Of a DNA stretch of 64,000 bases, positions 9,884 to 18,135 are shown in pieces. Made by a program: the position numbers and the translations under genes. The DNA lies in the NCBI GenBank assembly GCA_903642265.1, contig CAHJWN010000004.1:1-64000 (forward strand). The letters run 5' to 3'. Below the pieces are notes generated by a model. It was not told where the DNA came from and made no database searches. It worked only from the letters and a program-made list of their open reading frames with translations. Origin of the DNA: Acidobacteriaceae bacterium. Lineage in GTDB: Bacteria > Acidobacteriota > Terriglobia > Terriglobales > Acidobacteriaceae. Positions within the stretch are counted from its first letter, which is position 1; every line of letters begins with the position of its first letter.

Positions 9884-9914
9884 AAGAAGGCGCCCCTTGC
9901 GGGGGCGCCTTCTT
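9884..9914. terminator. Bidirectional intrinsic terminator
   Basis: A perfect 13-bp stem (AAGAAGGCGCCCC / GGGGCGCCTTCTT) with a 5-nt loop lies between the convergent amidohydrolase and porin genes. A-rich and T-rich ends on the two sides fit use from both directions. Confidence 0.85.
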
Positions 9915-9937
9915 AGCTGAAGCGAGCCAACTGCGAT

Positions 9938-11866
9938 CTACGGGATGTAGTAGCGGAAGCTGGTCCAGAACATGTTGTTCGTGCCCTTGGGGTTGACCGT
10001 GGATCCAGCTGTTGCGCCGCTGCCGGCCCAGGCTTCGCGGGTGAGATAGCTGTAGACCATCTGGTACTGGAGACGGCCTTTGGTGGGCGAGTTGTAGAAG
10101 CGGTAGGTGAACCCAGCAGTGCCTTCGAGAACTGCACGAGTGTGACCAGAGCAGGTTCCAGCGCCCGGGGTATAGCCCCCGTTTGCGGCTGCCAGAGCAG
10201 GCGTAATCTCAGTGAAGCAGGCCTTATCGTTTTCACCTGACTGCGGAGCGTAGCCGACGTTAACAGTTGCCGCTGGCACGGCGACACCTGCGGCGGTAAC
10301 AGTAGCTGCGGTGGTCGCCGAGTAGTAGGTGCGCTGCAGGTACTCGCCGCCGGCATAACCGTAGACATCAAGCTTTGGTGCGGGGTGCAGTTCAATGGAC
10401 GCCATACCCTGCGAGTTGCGTAGCGGTTCAAGCGTTCCGTTGGGCTTGACCGTCACGTCACCGAGATTTGCGGTGCCGTACCGACCTGTACCGTCACCCT
10501 GAAGAACGTGAACGCCGAGATCGGCGAACTTCTTCACAGGAACCTTGGCACTCGCAAAGAAGCCGCCGCCGACGACGGTGTAGTTTGTGCCTGTGGCAGG
10601 AACGCTCGCGGCGGGAACGGTCGCCGAAGCAATTGCGTAGGGGAGAGTCGGATAGTAGCGATCGCGGAAGAAGCGGGCGATTCCGCCAACTTCAAAGTGC
10701 CCGAAACCAGGGTCAGCCGTGTACTTGACGATGATGTCCGGAGCGATGTTGTTGGAGTAGTTCTGCGCCGTGCTGCCGTTACCAGTGCTGTTGTAAAGAC
10801 CACCTGTGTTGCCTGCGCCACCGATGAAGAAGTTCGTCGGAGGGTTGGTCAGAGCGGCAAGCACTGTCTGCGACTCTTCGACTGCAAAACCGATGTTCTG
10901 CTTCTTGCCGAGTGCCTGTGTAAATCGAGCGGCATATTGCCGAGTGAATGTGAAACCAACGTGGTACTGAGGATCGACGGTGTTCGGCAGATTCTCAACG
11001 CCTGGAGCTTCGTTGATGCCCTTCTTGACTTCGGTCGCAAGCGACCACATCTGTCCACCAGTTACGGTGAATCCAGAGTTCAGAGAAGCCTGAGCCCATG
11101 CTTCGCGCTGACGCATGGTGTAGCTGTTGGTCTGGTTGTTGTTGGAAGTGGTGCCGGCTGAAAGAAAATCCATCTCGTAGTACGCAGCGGCCTTGCCCCA
11201 TGACATGGGCGAGGTGACCATGACGCCGAGCCTGGACTGGCGACCAGTGGCATTGAACTCGCTGGTGAACGCCTGAGCGGAGTTCATGTACGGAGTTGAA
11301 TTGAACGGCGTATTGATGTCGGAGTTAATCGACCTCGAGCGGTATACGGTTTCTGCGGCAGCGAAGCCATAAGGCTTGATCAAAACACCCTTATAGTGAA
11401 GCTCGCCGGGGTTCTCGATCTTCTCGGTAAGGTCCTTCTTGGTGTCACTGATGGTGAGTGCGAGACCAGAGTTAGAGTTCTTGAGGTCGGTGACGGTTCC
11501 CTGGAGGCTGGCTACGGCGTCGGCATTCGCCTGGACTGTGGCGTTGACTGTCTGCGCCTGCGAGCTTGCGGCGGCAGCAACGGTCTGTGCATTGACCGAT
11601 GCCTGCTGAGCGGCTGCGAGTTCAGCATCCTTAGCCGCAGATTGCGACTTGAGGTTGTCGATTTCCGCCTGCTGGTTCTGCATCTGCTCACGCAACTCAC
11701 GAATCTGGCGCTCTGTGGCGGACTCCTTTGGAGCCCTGGCCACGGTATGCTTCTTCTTGCTCTTTGCGGAGCTATGCACCGGGGTTGCGGTTGTCGTCTG
11801 TGCAGGAACGCTAATGGCAGAGATCACCAGTATCGCTGCCAGAGTCGCCTGTAATTGCTTGGTCAT
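9938..11866 (-). CDS. Outer-membrane beta-barrel porin with N-terminal coiled coil
   Basis: 642 residues. A signal peptide (AAILVISAISVPAQ) is followed by a basic linker and a long coiled coil (residues ~48-130: heptads such as REQMQNQQAEIDNLKSQ), then a barrel with alternating aromatic strands ending in the outer-membrane signature FWTSFRYYIP. This arrangement of periplasmic coiled coil plus barrel resembles DcaP-like and phosphate-selective porins, where the coiled coil trimerises the protein or contacts the cell wall. Substrate specificity cannot be told. It stands alone on the minus strand; its start is 230 bp from the divergent GH20 gene. Confidence 0.8.
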   Translation of the reverse strand: MTKQLQATLAAILVISAISVPAQTTTATPVHSSAKSKKKHTVARAPKESATERQIRELREQMQNQQAEIDNLKSQSAAKDAELAAAQQASVNAQTVAAAASSQAQTVNATVQANADAVASLQGTVTDLKNSNSGLALTISDTKKDLTEKIENPGELHYKGVLIKPYGFAAAETVYRSRSINSDINTPFNSTPYMNSAQAFTSEFNATGRQSRLGVMVTSPMSWGKAAAYYEMDFLSAGTTSNNNQTNSYTMRQREAWAQASLNSGFTVTGGQMWSLATEVKKGINEAPGVENLPNTVDPQYHVGFTFTRQYAARFTQALGKKQNIGFAVEESQTVLAALTNPPTNFFIGGAGNTGGLYNSTGNGSTAQNYSNNIAPDIIVKYTADPGFGHFEVGGIARFFRDRYYPTLPYAIASATVPAASVPATGTNYTVVGGGFFASAKVPVKKFADLGVHVLQGDGTGRYGTANLGDVTVKPNGTLEPLRNSQGMASIELHPAPKLDVYGYAGGEYLQRTYYSATTAATVTAAGVAVPAATVNVGYAPQSGENDKACFTEITPALAAANGGYTPGAGTCSGHTRAVLEGTAGFTYRFYNSPTKGRLQYQMVYSYLTREAWAGSGATAGSTVNPKGTNNMFWTSFRYYIP

Positions 11867-12096
11867 GGAACCTCTCGAAATAAACTTCAGTGGAATGCAC
11901 AGGGGAGGACAAGGTTGGCCAAGAGTCGCCAGATGTCAAATCGCCATGCGTTGATGGATCTATCGTCCCAGAGTCCTGTTAACAGAGTGATAATTTGTGA
12001 GTTTTTCCCCATGAATTGAAGGTACGTTGAGCCCGTGCACTCCGCAGTAAACGACACGGGTTTCCGCCTACGCGGTCGTTGATTTACCGTCAATCC

Positions 12097-14367
12097 ATGC
12101 GCTTGCAACGTAATTCTCTGTTCGAGTACGTTTTGAACCATCACGGTCGCTGCTGGGCCGCACTGATTGCGCTGACACTTGGGAGTAGTGTGTCAGTTCG
12201 AGCAGAGGGTACTCCGCTGCACCTCGTACCCATGCCGCGCGTAGTAGCCGGGCTCTCGACGCAGGTGCTGGCCGAAGGCGTGCAGATTACGTGCTCGACG
12301 CCATGCAACTCGGAGGACGCGTTTGCCATTGCTGACCTGAAAGCCTCGCTTGCCGCGAGAGGAGTTGCGGTCACCCCTGATTCAGCGGTGAAGATCCTGG
12401 TGGTCCGGTATGGGTCTTCGCTGTCGCAGCAGATCTATCGTGACTCGCTGAAGCAGGGAGGAACAGGTTCCGATGCCGCGACAGGCATGCCTGAGGAGAT
12501 GAAGGCGGAAGGCTACGTGATGACTCCGGATGGAAAGGGGCTTGCCATCACTGCCGCCTCGGCCGAAGGCATCTTCTATGCTCTCCAGACACTCAAGCAG
12601 CTGGTTGAGGCCTACCCGGGTCAGCCGCCGGTGCTGCACACAGCGACAATTCGTGATTGGCCGGCAATGCGTTATCGGGGGCTTGATGATGACCTTTCAC
12701 GCGGGCCAGTGACGACGCTCGAGTTCGAAAAGAAAATGATTCGAACGCTCGCGGCATACAAGATCAACCTCTACTCGCCCTATTTCGAACATACGGCGGG
12801 GGATGTGTCGAATCCGCTGCCGGGACCTCCTGGAGGAACGATCACGGCCGCAGATGCGGCGGAACTGGTCGCGTATGCGAAGCCGTATCACGTGACAATC
12901 GTGCCGGAACAGGAGGCGTTTGGCCATCTGCACCATAACCTGACATGGGAGATGTACCAGCCGCTGGCGGAGACACCGCATGGAGCGGTGCTTGCGCCTG
13001 GGCAGGCGGGAGCTCTGGCGCTGACAACACAGATGCTGACCGAGCTTGCGGCTCAGTATCCAAGTCCGTTTCTGCATATCGGTGCGGACGAGACGGTCGA
13101 CCTGGGATTGGGGCAGACGAAGGCGGATGTGGATGCACGCGGACTGGCTCCGGCATACCTGGACTTTATGCAGCGGATTGTCACATCGCTTGCCCCACTG
13201 CATCGCAAACTGCTGTTCTGGGGCGATATTGCGCAGGACGCACCTGACCTGCTGAAGCAGCTTCCGGCCAGTTTCAAGCAGAATACGATTGCAATCGCGT
13301 GGGTCTATAGCCCGGAGCCGAAGGGCTATGACAAGTTTTTGGCGCCCTTCAAGGCGGCAGGATTTGAAACCTGGGTCGCGCCGAGCGTGAACAACTTCCG
13401 AAAGGTCTATCCGAACAACAACTATGCGTTAGCGAATATCCAGGAGTTTGTACGTGATGGGCAGCGCCTGGGTTCGACCGGCATGTTAAACACGATCTGG
13501 AATGACGATGGTGAAGGACTGTTCAACCAGGATTGGTATGGGATTTTATTTGGAGCTGCGGCCTCGTGGCAGAAAGGTGAGTCGTCGATCTCAGAGTTCC
13601 AGGGATCGTACGCGCAGGTGTTCCATAACGACGCGACCGGCAAGCTGAACCAGGCGCAGACTGAGTTGATGGCTGCACATGCCTTGCTAAAGGAGCAGGC
13701 GAAGGTAGGGGATGCGTCGAATAGCCTGTTCTGGCTGGATCCGCTGTCGAAGGATGGGCTGAAGATCGCGTCGCAGATCCGGCCGTACACGCATGATCTA
13801 AGGCTGCATGCGGAGGCGGCGCTGACGTTGATTGCGCAGGCCCGGGCGGCTTCGGGAACGCACGCGATGCCGCCAACTCCCCCGGCTAATGCAGGTTACG
13901 ATTCAGTGACTTACGGCACTGCAAGTTCCAATTTGGCTGAGCCGGATGCGGTGGATGCGCTGGAGCTTGGTGCTCGGCGGATAGACCTTATCGGGCTGAA
14001 CTTTCAGCTGTCTGACGAAATTGTGCAGGGATACCAACGGGCATATGGGATGCAGAGCACAACCGATAAAAAGCAGAAGGCGGCGGTTGGTCGAGAGCTT
14101 TCGGACATTAACGGAATCAATGGACGGATCGAGGACATCCGGGACACATACTCGCTGCTGCGAGATTTGTATGAGGCGGCGTGGCTGCGATCCAATCGCG
14201 GATATGCGCTTCGCCCTGCGCTCGAACATTACGACTTTACCGTAGGGGTGTGGCAGGCGCGGAGCGATCGCCTTCGGAGCGCGCTGAGACAGTGGAACGA
14301 TCTGCATACGCTTCCTTCAGCGGCAGAAATAGGGCTGCCGAGCGCAGTTACTTCCTCCGCGAAATAG
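12097..14367 (+). CDS. Beta-N-acetylhexosaminidase, glycoside hydrolase family 20
   Basis: 756 residues from the ATG at 12097 (a TTG six codons earlier is in frame but less likely). It has an N-terminal signal sequence (WAALIALTLGSSVSVRA). The GH20 N-terminal domain (residues ~40-190) precedes the TIM barrel, which carries the catalytic Asp-Glu pair in HIGADETVD (Asp331, Glu332) and the ligand-binding motifs YRGLDDDLSRG and NTIWNDDGEGLF. GH20 enzymes remove terminal GlcNAc or GalNAc by substrate-assisted catalysis. The periplasmic or exported enzyme would feed GlcNAc to the pathway that includes nagA, 48 bp downstream. The C-terminal ~200 residues are helical and lack an assigned function. 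Confidence 0.92.
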   Translation: MRLQRNSLFEYVLNHHGRCWAALIALTLGSSVSVRAEGTPLHLVPMPRVVAGLSTQVLAEGVQITCSTPCNSEDAFAIADLKASLAARGVAVTPDSAVKILVVRYGSSLSQQIYRDSLKQGGTGSDAATGMPEEMKAEGYVMTPDGKGLAITAASAEGIFYALQTLKQLVEAYPGQPPVLHTATIRDWPAMRYRGLDDDLSRGPVTTLEFEKKMIRTLAAYKINLYSPYFEHTAGDVSNPLPGPPGGTITAADAAELVAYAKPYHVTIVPEQEAFGHLHHNLTWEMYQPLAETPHGAVLAPGQAGALALTTQMLTELAAQYPSPFLHIGADETVDLGLGQTKADVDARGLAPAYLDFMQRIVTSLAPLHRKLLFWGDIAQDAPDLLKQLPASFKQNTIAIAWVYSPEPKGYDKFLAPFKAAGFETWVAPSVNNFRKVYPNNNYALANIQEFVRDGQRLGSTGMLNTIWNDDGEGLFNQDWYGILFGAAASWQKGESSISEFQGSYAQVFHNDATGKLNQAQTELMAAHALLKEQAKVGDASNSLFWLDPLSKDGLKIASQIRPYTHDLRLHAEAALTLIAQARAASGTHAMPPTPPANAGYDSVTYGTASSNLAEPDAVDALELGARRIDLIGLNFQLSDEIVQGYQRAYGMQSTTDKKQKAAVGRELSDINGINGRIEDIRDTYSLLRDLYEAAWLRSNRGYALRPALEHYDFTVGVWQARSDRLRSALRQWNDLHTLPSAAEIGLPSAVTSSAK

Positions 14368-14415
14368 CGATTTGGAGGGCAGGGTGAGTGGCTGATTATC
14401 ATAAAATGATCGTTC

Positions 14416-15561
14416 ATGGGTAAAGCGATCAATGCGCGCAGACTTGTCGCGGGTGAACTGACTGTAGAGTATCCCCGAATCGCGTTTGACAGCGATGGGA
14501 TCGTCACGGCCATCGAGGCGGGGCCGCCCACTGCAGATGAAACAACGCTTACTTCGAGCTTCCTCGATATCCATATCCATGGAGCAGTCGGTCACGACGT
14601 CATGGAGACCACGGCTGCGGGGTTTGACGAGATTGGGAAATTTCTGGCCTCGCGCGGCGTGGGGCACTACCTGCCAACGACAGTGACGGCTGCCGTGGAC
14701 GAGACGCTGCGGGCGCTTGACCGGCTGGCTAGAGCGATTGAGGCTGGAGAGTCTTGGGAGGGCGAGGACCGGGCTACGCCGATCGGCATTCACCTGGAAG
14801 GGCCTTTCATCTCGCATGTAAAACGCGGGGTGCATCCCCTGGAAGACATTCTGCTGCCTGATATTGCCTTGTTCGATCGCTTTCAGGAAGCCGCACGAGG
14901 ATGTATCCGGCTGATGACGGTGGCGCCAGAGATGCCGGGAGCGCTGGAGCTGATTGAACATGCGACCGCATCCGGAGTACGGGTAAGTTTAGGGCATACG
15001 AACGCGATTGGCAGCGAGACGAACGCCGCCATCGCCAACGGTGCGACGAGTGCCACGCATCTCTTCAACGCGATGCGACCACTCGATCATCGTGAGCCGG
15101 GCGTCATTGGCGTGGTGCTTGCGGATGCGGAAATGTTTGCAGAACTGATCTGCGATGGAATTCACGTTGCGCCGGAGCTGGTGCGGATTTTCGCGCAATG
15201 CAAGGGTTTGGAGAAGGCAATCCTGGTGACGGACGGAATGTCGGCGACGGGTATGGGCGATGGAACGTACAAGCTCGGGACCTTCGACGTCGAGGTTCGC
15301 GAAGGAAGAGCAACGGCGCGCGGTGTTCTCGCAGGCTCAGTGCTGACCTTGGAGCAGGCAGTCGCGAACTTCGTGCGGTTTACGGGTACCCCTTTCGCTG
15401 AAGTGGCGCGGGCGGCTTCGCAGAATCCCGCCAAAATGCTGGGGCTGGAGGAGCGGTTCGCGATTGGCGTTGGACGGCCGGCGAACCTGAATCGATTTAC
15501 GGAAGGTGGAGCACTGATTGAAACGATGCTGAATGGTGTTGCGATGAGCGCGACAACTTAG
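14416..15561 (+). CDS. nagA: N-acetylglucosamine-6-phosphate deacetylase
   Basis: 381 residues, the usual length. It converts GlcNAc-6-phosphate to glucosamine-6-phosphate and acetate in the cytoplasm. Metal and substrate motifs are all present: DIHIHGAVGHDV (His53, His55), GIHLEGPF (Glu128), LGHTNA, THLFNAM, CDGIH and the catalytic Asp in LVTDGMSATG. It follows the GH20 gene on the same strand. No ribosome binding site is visible before the ATG; a TAAAAT box at 14402-14407 sits about 8 nt upstream, so a leaderless start is possible but unproven. Confidence 0.95.
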   Translation: MGKAINARRLVAGELTVEYPRIAFDSDGIVTAIEAGPPTADETTLTSSFLDIHIHGAVGHDVMETTAAGFDEIGKFLASRGVGHYLPTTVTAAVDETLRALDRLARAIEAGESWEGEDRATPIGIHLEGPFISHVKRGVHPLEDILLPDIALFDRFQEAARGCIRLMTVAPEMPGALELIEHATASGVRVSLGHTNAIGSETNAAIANGATSATHLFNAMRPLDHREPGVIGVVLADAEMFAELICDGIHVAPELVRIFAQCKGLEKAILVTDGMSATGMGDGTYKLGTFDVEVREGRATARGVLAGSVLTLEQAVANFVRFTGTPFAEVARAASQNPAKMLGLEERFAIGVGRPANLNRFTEGGALIETMLNGVAMSATT

Positions 15562-15793
15562 CAGCGGATTGTCATGCACTTGCCACAGCTCTTCGCGATT
15601 GAACGCGGTCTGCAGAAGACGTCATCCTGACAGTCACCTCACTTACAAATCCATAAGAATGGAGTACACGCTGCAGTTTCCTTTCTGAATGGGCGACTCA
15701 GGATTCTAGGCGCGATGATGCTGTCAGACAATGGTCGCTATTCGACGCTGAAATTTCAGCATCGCTGACACCTACAGGTACTCTAAACAGCTG
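15562..15793. other. Intergenic region between nagA and the Hsp70-like gene
   Basis: No supported gene. The only structure I can defend is the palindrome listed at 15743-15764, shortly before the Hsp70-like start. Confidence 0.4.
15743..15764. promoter_or_regulatory. Near-perfect palindrome upstream of the Hsp70-like gene
   Basis: The core GCTGAAATTTCAGC is a perfect 14-bp palindrome. Three of the four flanking bases on each side also pair, giving a 22-bp dyad centred 40 bp before the ATG at 15794. The position and symmetry fit an operator for a dimeric repressor or activator; no protein is known for it. Confidence 0.4.
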
Positions 15794-17119
15794 ATGCGGA
15801 GCACAAAGCCTCACATTGGGATCGATTTTGGCACCACGAACAGCTCTGTCGCGATCATCGCAGATGGCAGGCTTGAGATGCTGTCGTTCCCATCGATGCA
15901 TGGGCTGGTTGAAAGCTATCGATCGGTGCTGTACCTAGAGCAGGCGAAACACGCAGGGCGAACGCAGTTGAAATCCTTCACTGGTCCGCAGGCAATCGAG
16001 CACTATCTGCAGGCGGAGACACCGGGCAGGCTGATTCAATCGCTCAAATCCTATTTGCCCAGCCAGTCACTGACCGGGACTGAAGTCTTCGGGCGGCGAT
16101 ACACGCTTGAAGAGTTGATCGCGCGGATTCTTACGGACCTGCGGCTTGTCATTGAGCGGCGTGTCGGCGGCCCGGTACGGCATGCAACCGTGGGCCGGCC
16201 GGTTCGGTTCGTCTCTGCAGAGACTGCCGAGGACGATGCCTTTGCCGTGGGCCGGTTGGAAGCGGCCTTCAAACAGGCAGGCTTCGTTGATGTCGATTTC
16301 GAATTCGAACCAATTGGCGCGGCATATGCCTACGAATCGACACTGACTCACGACGAGTTGATCCTGATTGGCGATTTCGGCGGCGGTACGAGCGATTTCT
16401 CGCTGCTGCATGTTGGCCCGGGGGTTCGGGCACGGGGACGGAGCAGGAAAGACTTGCTGGGCAATGCGGGGCTTGGGCTGGCAGGCGATGCGTTCGATGC
16501 CCGGATTGTGAGGAAGCTGGTTTCACCGGCGCTGGGGTCGAACTCCCTCGAGAGGACATTTGCGCATGCGGCGGACAGGCCTGCGCCGATTATTCCGGCA
16601 GCGCCGGCATGGATCTACGCGAACCTTGAGCGATGGCACTACCTGTCATTTCTTAAGACTCGTAACGTGACAGAGATTCTGAAGGCGGCACGGGCGCGAG
16701 CGCTTGAGCCGGAGAAGATTGCGGCTTTGGTGACGCTGATCGACGAGGACCTGGGATATCAACTTCACCAGGCGGTGCAGCGGCTGAAGGTTGATCTGTC
16801 GCGGGACGAGGCTGCGGAGTTCAGGTTCCGTGATGGAAGTCTCGACATCGTCGCGCGGGTCGAACGATCGGACTTCGAGGCCTGGATTGGCGAGGATCTG
16901 ACTGCGATTGCAAGCACGGTAGATGGGCTGCTCGGTTCAACAAAGATTGCGCCGGCGATGGTAGACCGCGTGTTTCTTACGGGCGGAACGAGCTTTGTTC
17001 CGGCAGTGCGGCGGATCTTCGTTCAGCGTTTTACGGCGGAGCGCGTGGTGACGGGGGATGAATTTACATCGGTAGCGAAGGGGCTTGCCCTAAGCGCGGC
17101 GCAGAGATATCAGGACTGA
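15794..17119 (+). CDS. Hsp70-family ATPase lacking a substrate-binding domain (YegD-like)
   Basis: 441 residues, corresponding to the actin-fold nucleotide-binding domain only. Phosphate-1 motif HIGIDFGTTNSS (residues 5-15) and phosphate-2 motif IGDFGGGTSDFS are clear, and VFLTGGTSFVPAVRRIF is the adenosine motif. There is no Hsp70 beta-sandwich substrate domain. The architecture and length match E. coli YegD, whose function is not established. It is cytoplasmic. It lies 232 bp after nagA with a palindrome in between, suggesting its own promoter. No Shine-Dalgarno sequence stands out before the ATG. Confidence 0.85.
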   Translation: MRSTKPHIGIDFGTTNSSVAIIADGRLEMLSFPSMHGLVESYRSVLYLEQAKHAGRTQLKSFTGPQAIEHYLQAETPGRLIQSLKSYLPSQSLTGTEVFGRRYTLEELIARILTDLRLVIERRVGGPVRHATVGRPVRFVSAETAEDDAFAVGRLEAAFKQAGFVDVDFEFEPIGAAYAYESTLTHDELILIGDFGGGTSDFSLLHVGPGVRARGRSRKDLLGNAGLGLAGDAFDARIVRKLVSPALGSNSLERTFAHAADRPAPIIPAAPAWIYANLERWHYLSFLKTRNVTEILKAARARALEPEKIAALVTLIDEDLGYQLHQAVQRLKVDLSRDEAAEFRFRDGSLDIVARVERSDFEAWIGEDLTAIASTVDGLLGSTKIAPAMVDRVFLTGGTSFVPAVRRIFVQRFTAERVVTGDEFTSVAKGLALSAAQRYQD

Positions 17120-17148
17120 GACAGCCTTCAAAGTGCGGGGTTTGTAGA

Positions 17149-17183
17149 TCCCACTCATTGCAGAGTCACGATGAATGGGGCAC
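17149..17183. repeat. Palindromic repeat of the TCCCAC...TGGGGCAC type
   Basis: Arms CCCACTCAT (17150-17158) and ATGAATGGG (17171-17179) pair with one mismatch, and the right side continues into GGCAC. The border sequences TCCCAC and TGGGGCAC match the palindrome at 20687-20717. From memory, such palindromes are common between genes of Acidobacteriaceae; I could not search for them. Confidence 0.55.
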
Positions 17184-17190
17184 AACCGGC

Positions 17191-17233
17191 TTGCAGCAGC
17201 CACTTCTGTTAGAGGCGTAGGTTGCTGCTGCAA
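17191..17233. repeat. Inverted repeat TTGCAGCAGC / GCTGCTGCAA
   Basis: Two perfect 10-bp arms are separated by 23 nt, directly after the palindromic repeat at 17149. Together with the following TTCCCATCGGGAATGACAGA they look like a composite non-coding element in the 220-bp gap between the convergent Hsp70-like gene and phoU. It could also help end transcription. Confidence 0.45.
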
Positions 17234-17339
17234 AGGCAAGTTCCCATCGGGAATGACAGAAGAAACGCGTGGGCTGAACCTCACGTTCTCTGTCTTGTAG
17301 GCTTTCAGTCTTAGTACGTTGATGTTGTCAGTTTCTGTT

Positions 17340-18014
17340 TTAGTCCACGCCATCGAGCGAGAGCTTATGGCGGACGTCAGAGCCACGAACCCAGAAGATG
17401 ACGTCCTCAGCGATGTTGGTGGCGTGGTCCGCGGCGCGTTCGAGATTTCGCGAGATCAGGATGGCGTTGAGGGCCTGTTCGCTGAAAAGGGCATGCTGCT
17501 GCATCACTTCGATCAACTCGGTTTGAACGGCGCGGTTCATCTCGTCAATCTCATCATCCATGGCAAGAACGGATTCAGCGAGCTTTGCGTCCGCTTCGAG
17601 CAGGGCCTGGATGGCGGTGCGAATCATGACGCCGACCTTCTCGCCCATGTCCTTGATGTCAACAGGAAGCGAGATTTGCGGGGCGTCCTTGAGTGACTGC
17701 GCGCGACGGGCGATGTTGGTGGATTGGTCGCCGATCCGTTCGAGGTCGCTGTTGATCTTAATGACGGAAAGGATGAAGCGAAGGTCGATGGCCATGGGCT
17801 GCTCTTTGGCGAGCAAATCGTAGGCCATGTCGTCGACAGAGGTCTCGGCGGCGTTGATGGCGGCCTCGATCTCGAGAACGTGATCGCAGAGTGCCATGTC
17901 GGCGGCGAGATAGGCCTCTACAGAAAACTCCAGTGCCTGCTGCGAGAGCGCTGCCATCGCGAGCAGCTTGTCTTTTAGAGCGACTAGCTGTTGTTGGAAG
18001 TTGATGCGCGGCAA
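17340..18014 (-). CDS. phoU: Phosphate signalling/transport regulator PhoU
   Basis: 224 residues, made of two PhoU helical repeats with the metal-binding motifs DxxAxDxx[A/T] visible (ETSVDDMAYDLL in the first, RAADHATNIAEDV in the second). PhoU modulates the PstSCAB phosphate transporter and inhibits PhoR/PhoB signalling when phosphate is plentiful. No pst or pho genes lie beside it here, so it is separated from its usual partners or followed by them elsewhere. It is on the minus strand, between the repeat-bearing gap and the start region of an unrelated long gene. Confidence 0.95.
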   Translation of the reverse strand: MPRINFQQQLVALKDKLLAMAALSQQALEFSVEAYLAADMALCDHVLEIEAAINAAETSVDDMAYDLLAKEQPMAIDLRFILSVIKINSDLERIGDQSTNIARRAQSLKDAPQISLPVDIKDMGEKVGVMIRTAIQALLEADAKLAESVLAMDDEIDEMNRAVQTELIEVMQQHALFSEQALNAILISRNLERAADHATNIAEDVIFWVRGSDVRHKLSLDGVD

Positions 18015-18135
18015 GGCTGCCTCCTCTGTGATCTGAGCAAATGCACAATAGCGAATGCAATTGTCTATTGTGACGTACTTCCAGACGAGTGCATATGAAT
18101 GAGTGAAGAAGAGGTAGTTCCGAGGCGGGTACGTT

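Noticed and set aside
14391-14411. ATCAT-AAA-ATGAT dyad before nagA as an amino-sugar repressor site
   Set aside because: The arms are only 5 bp and AT-rich; it does not match a known NagC or NagR site and may simply be a promoter box.
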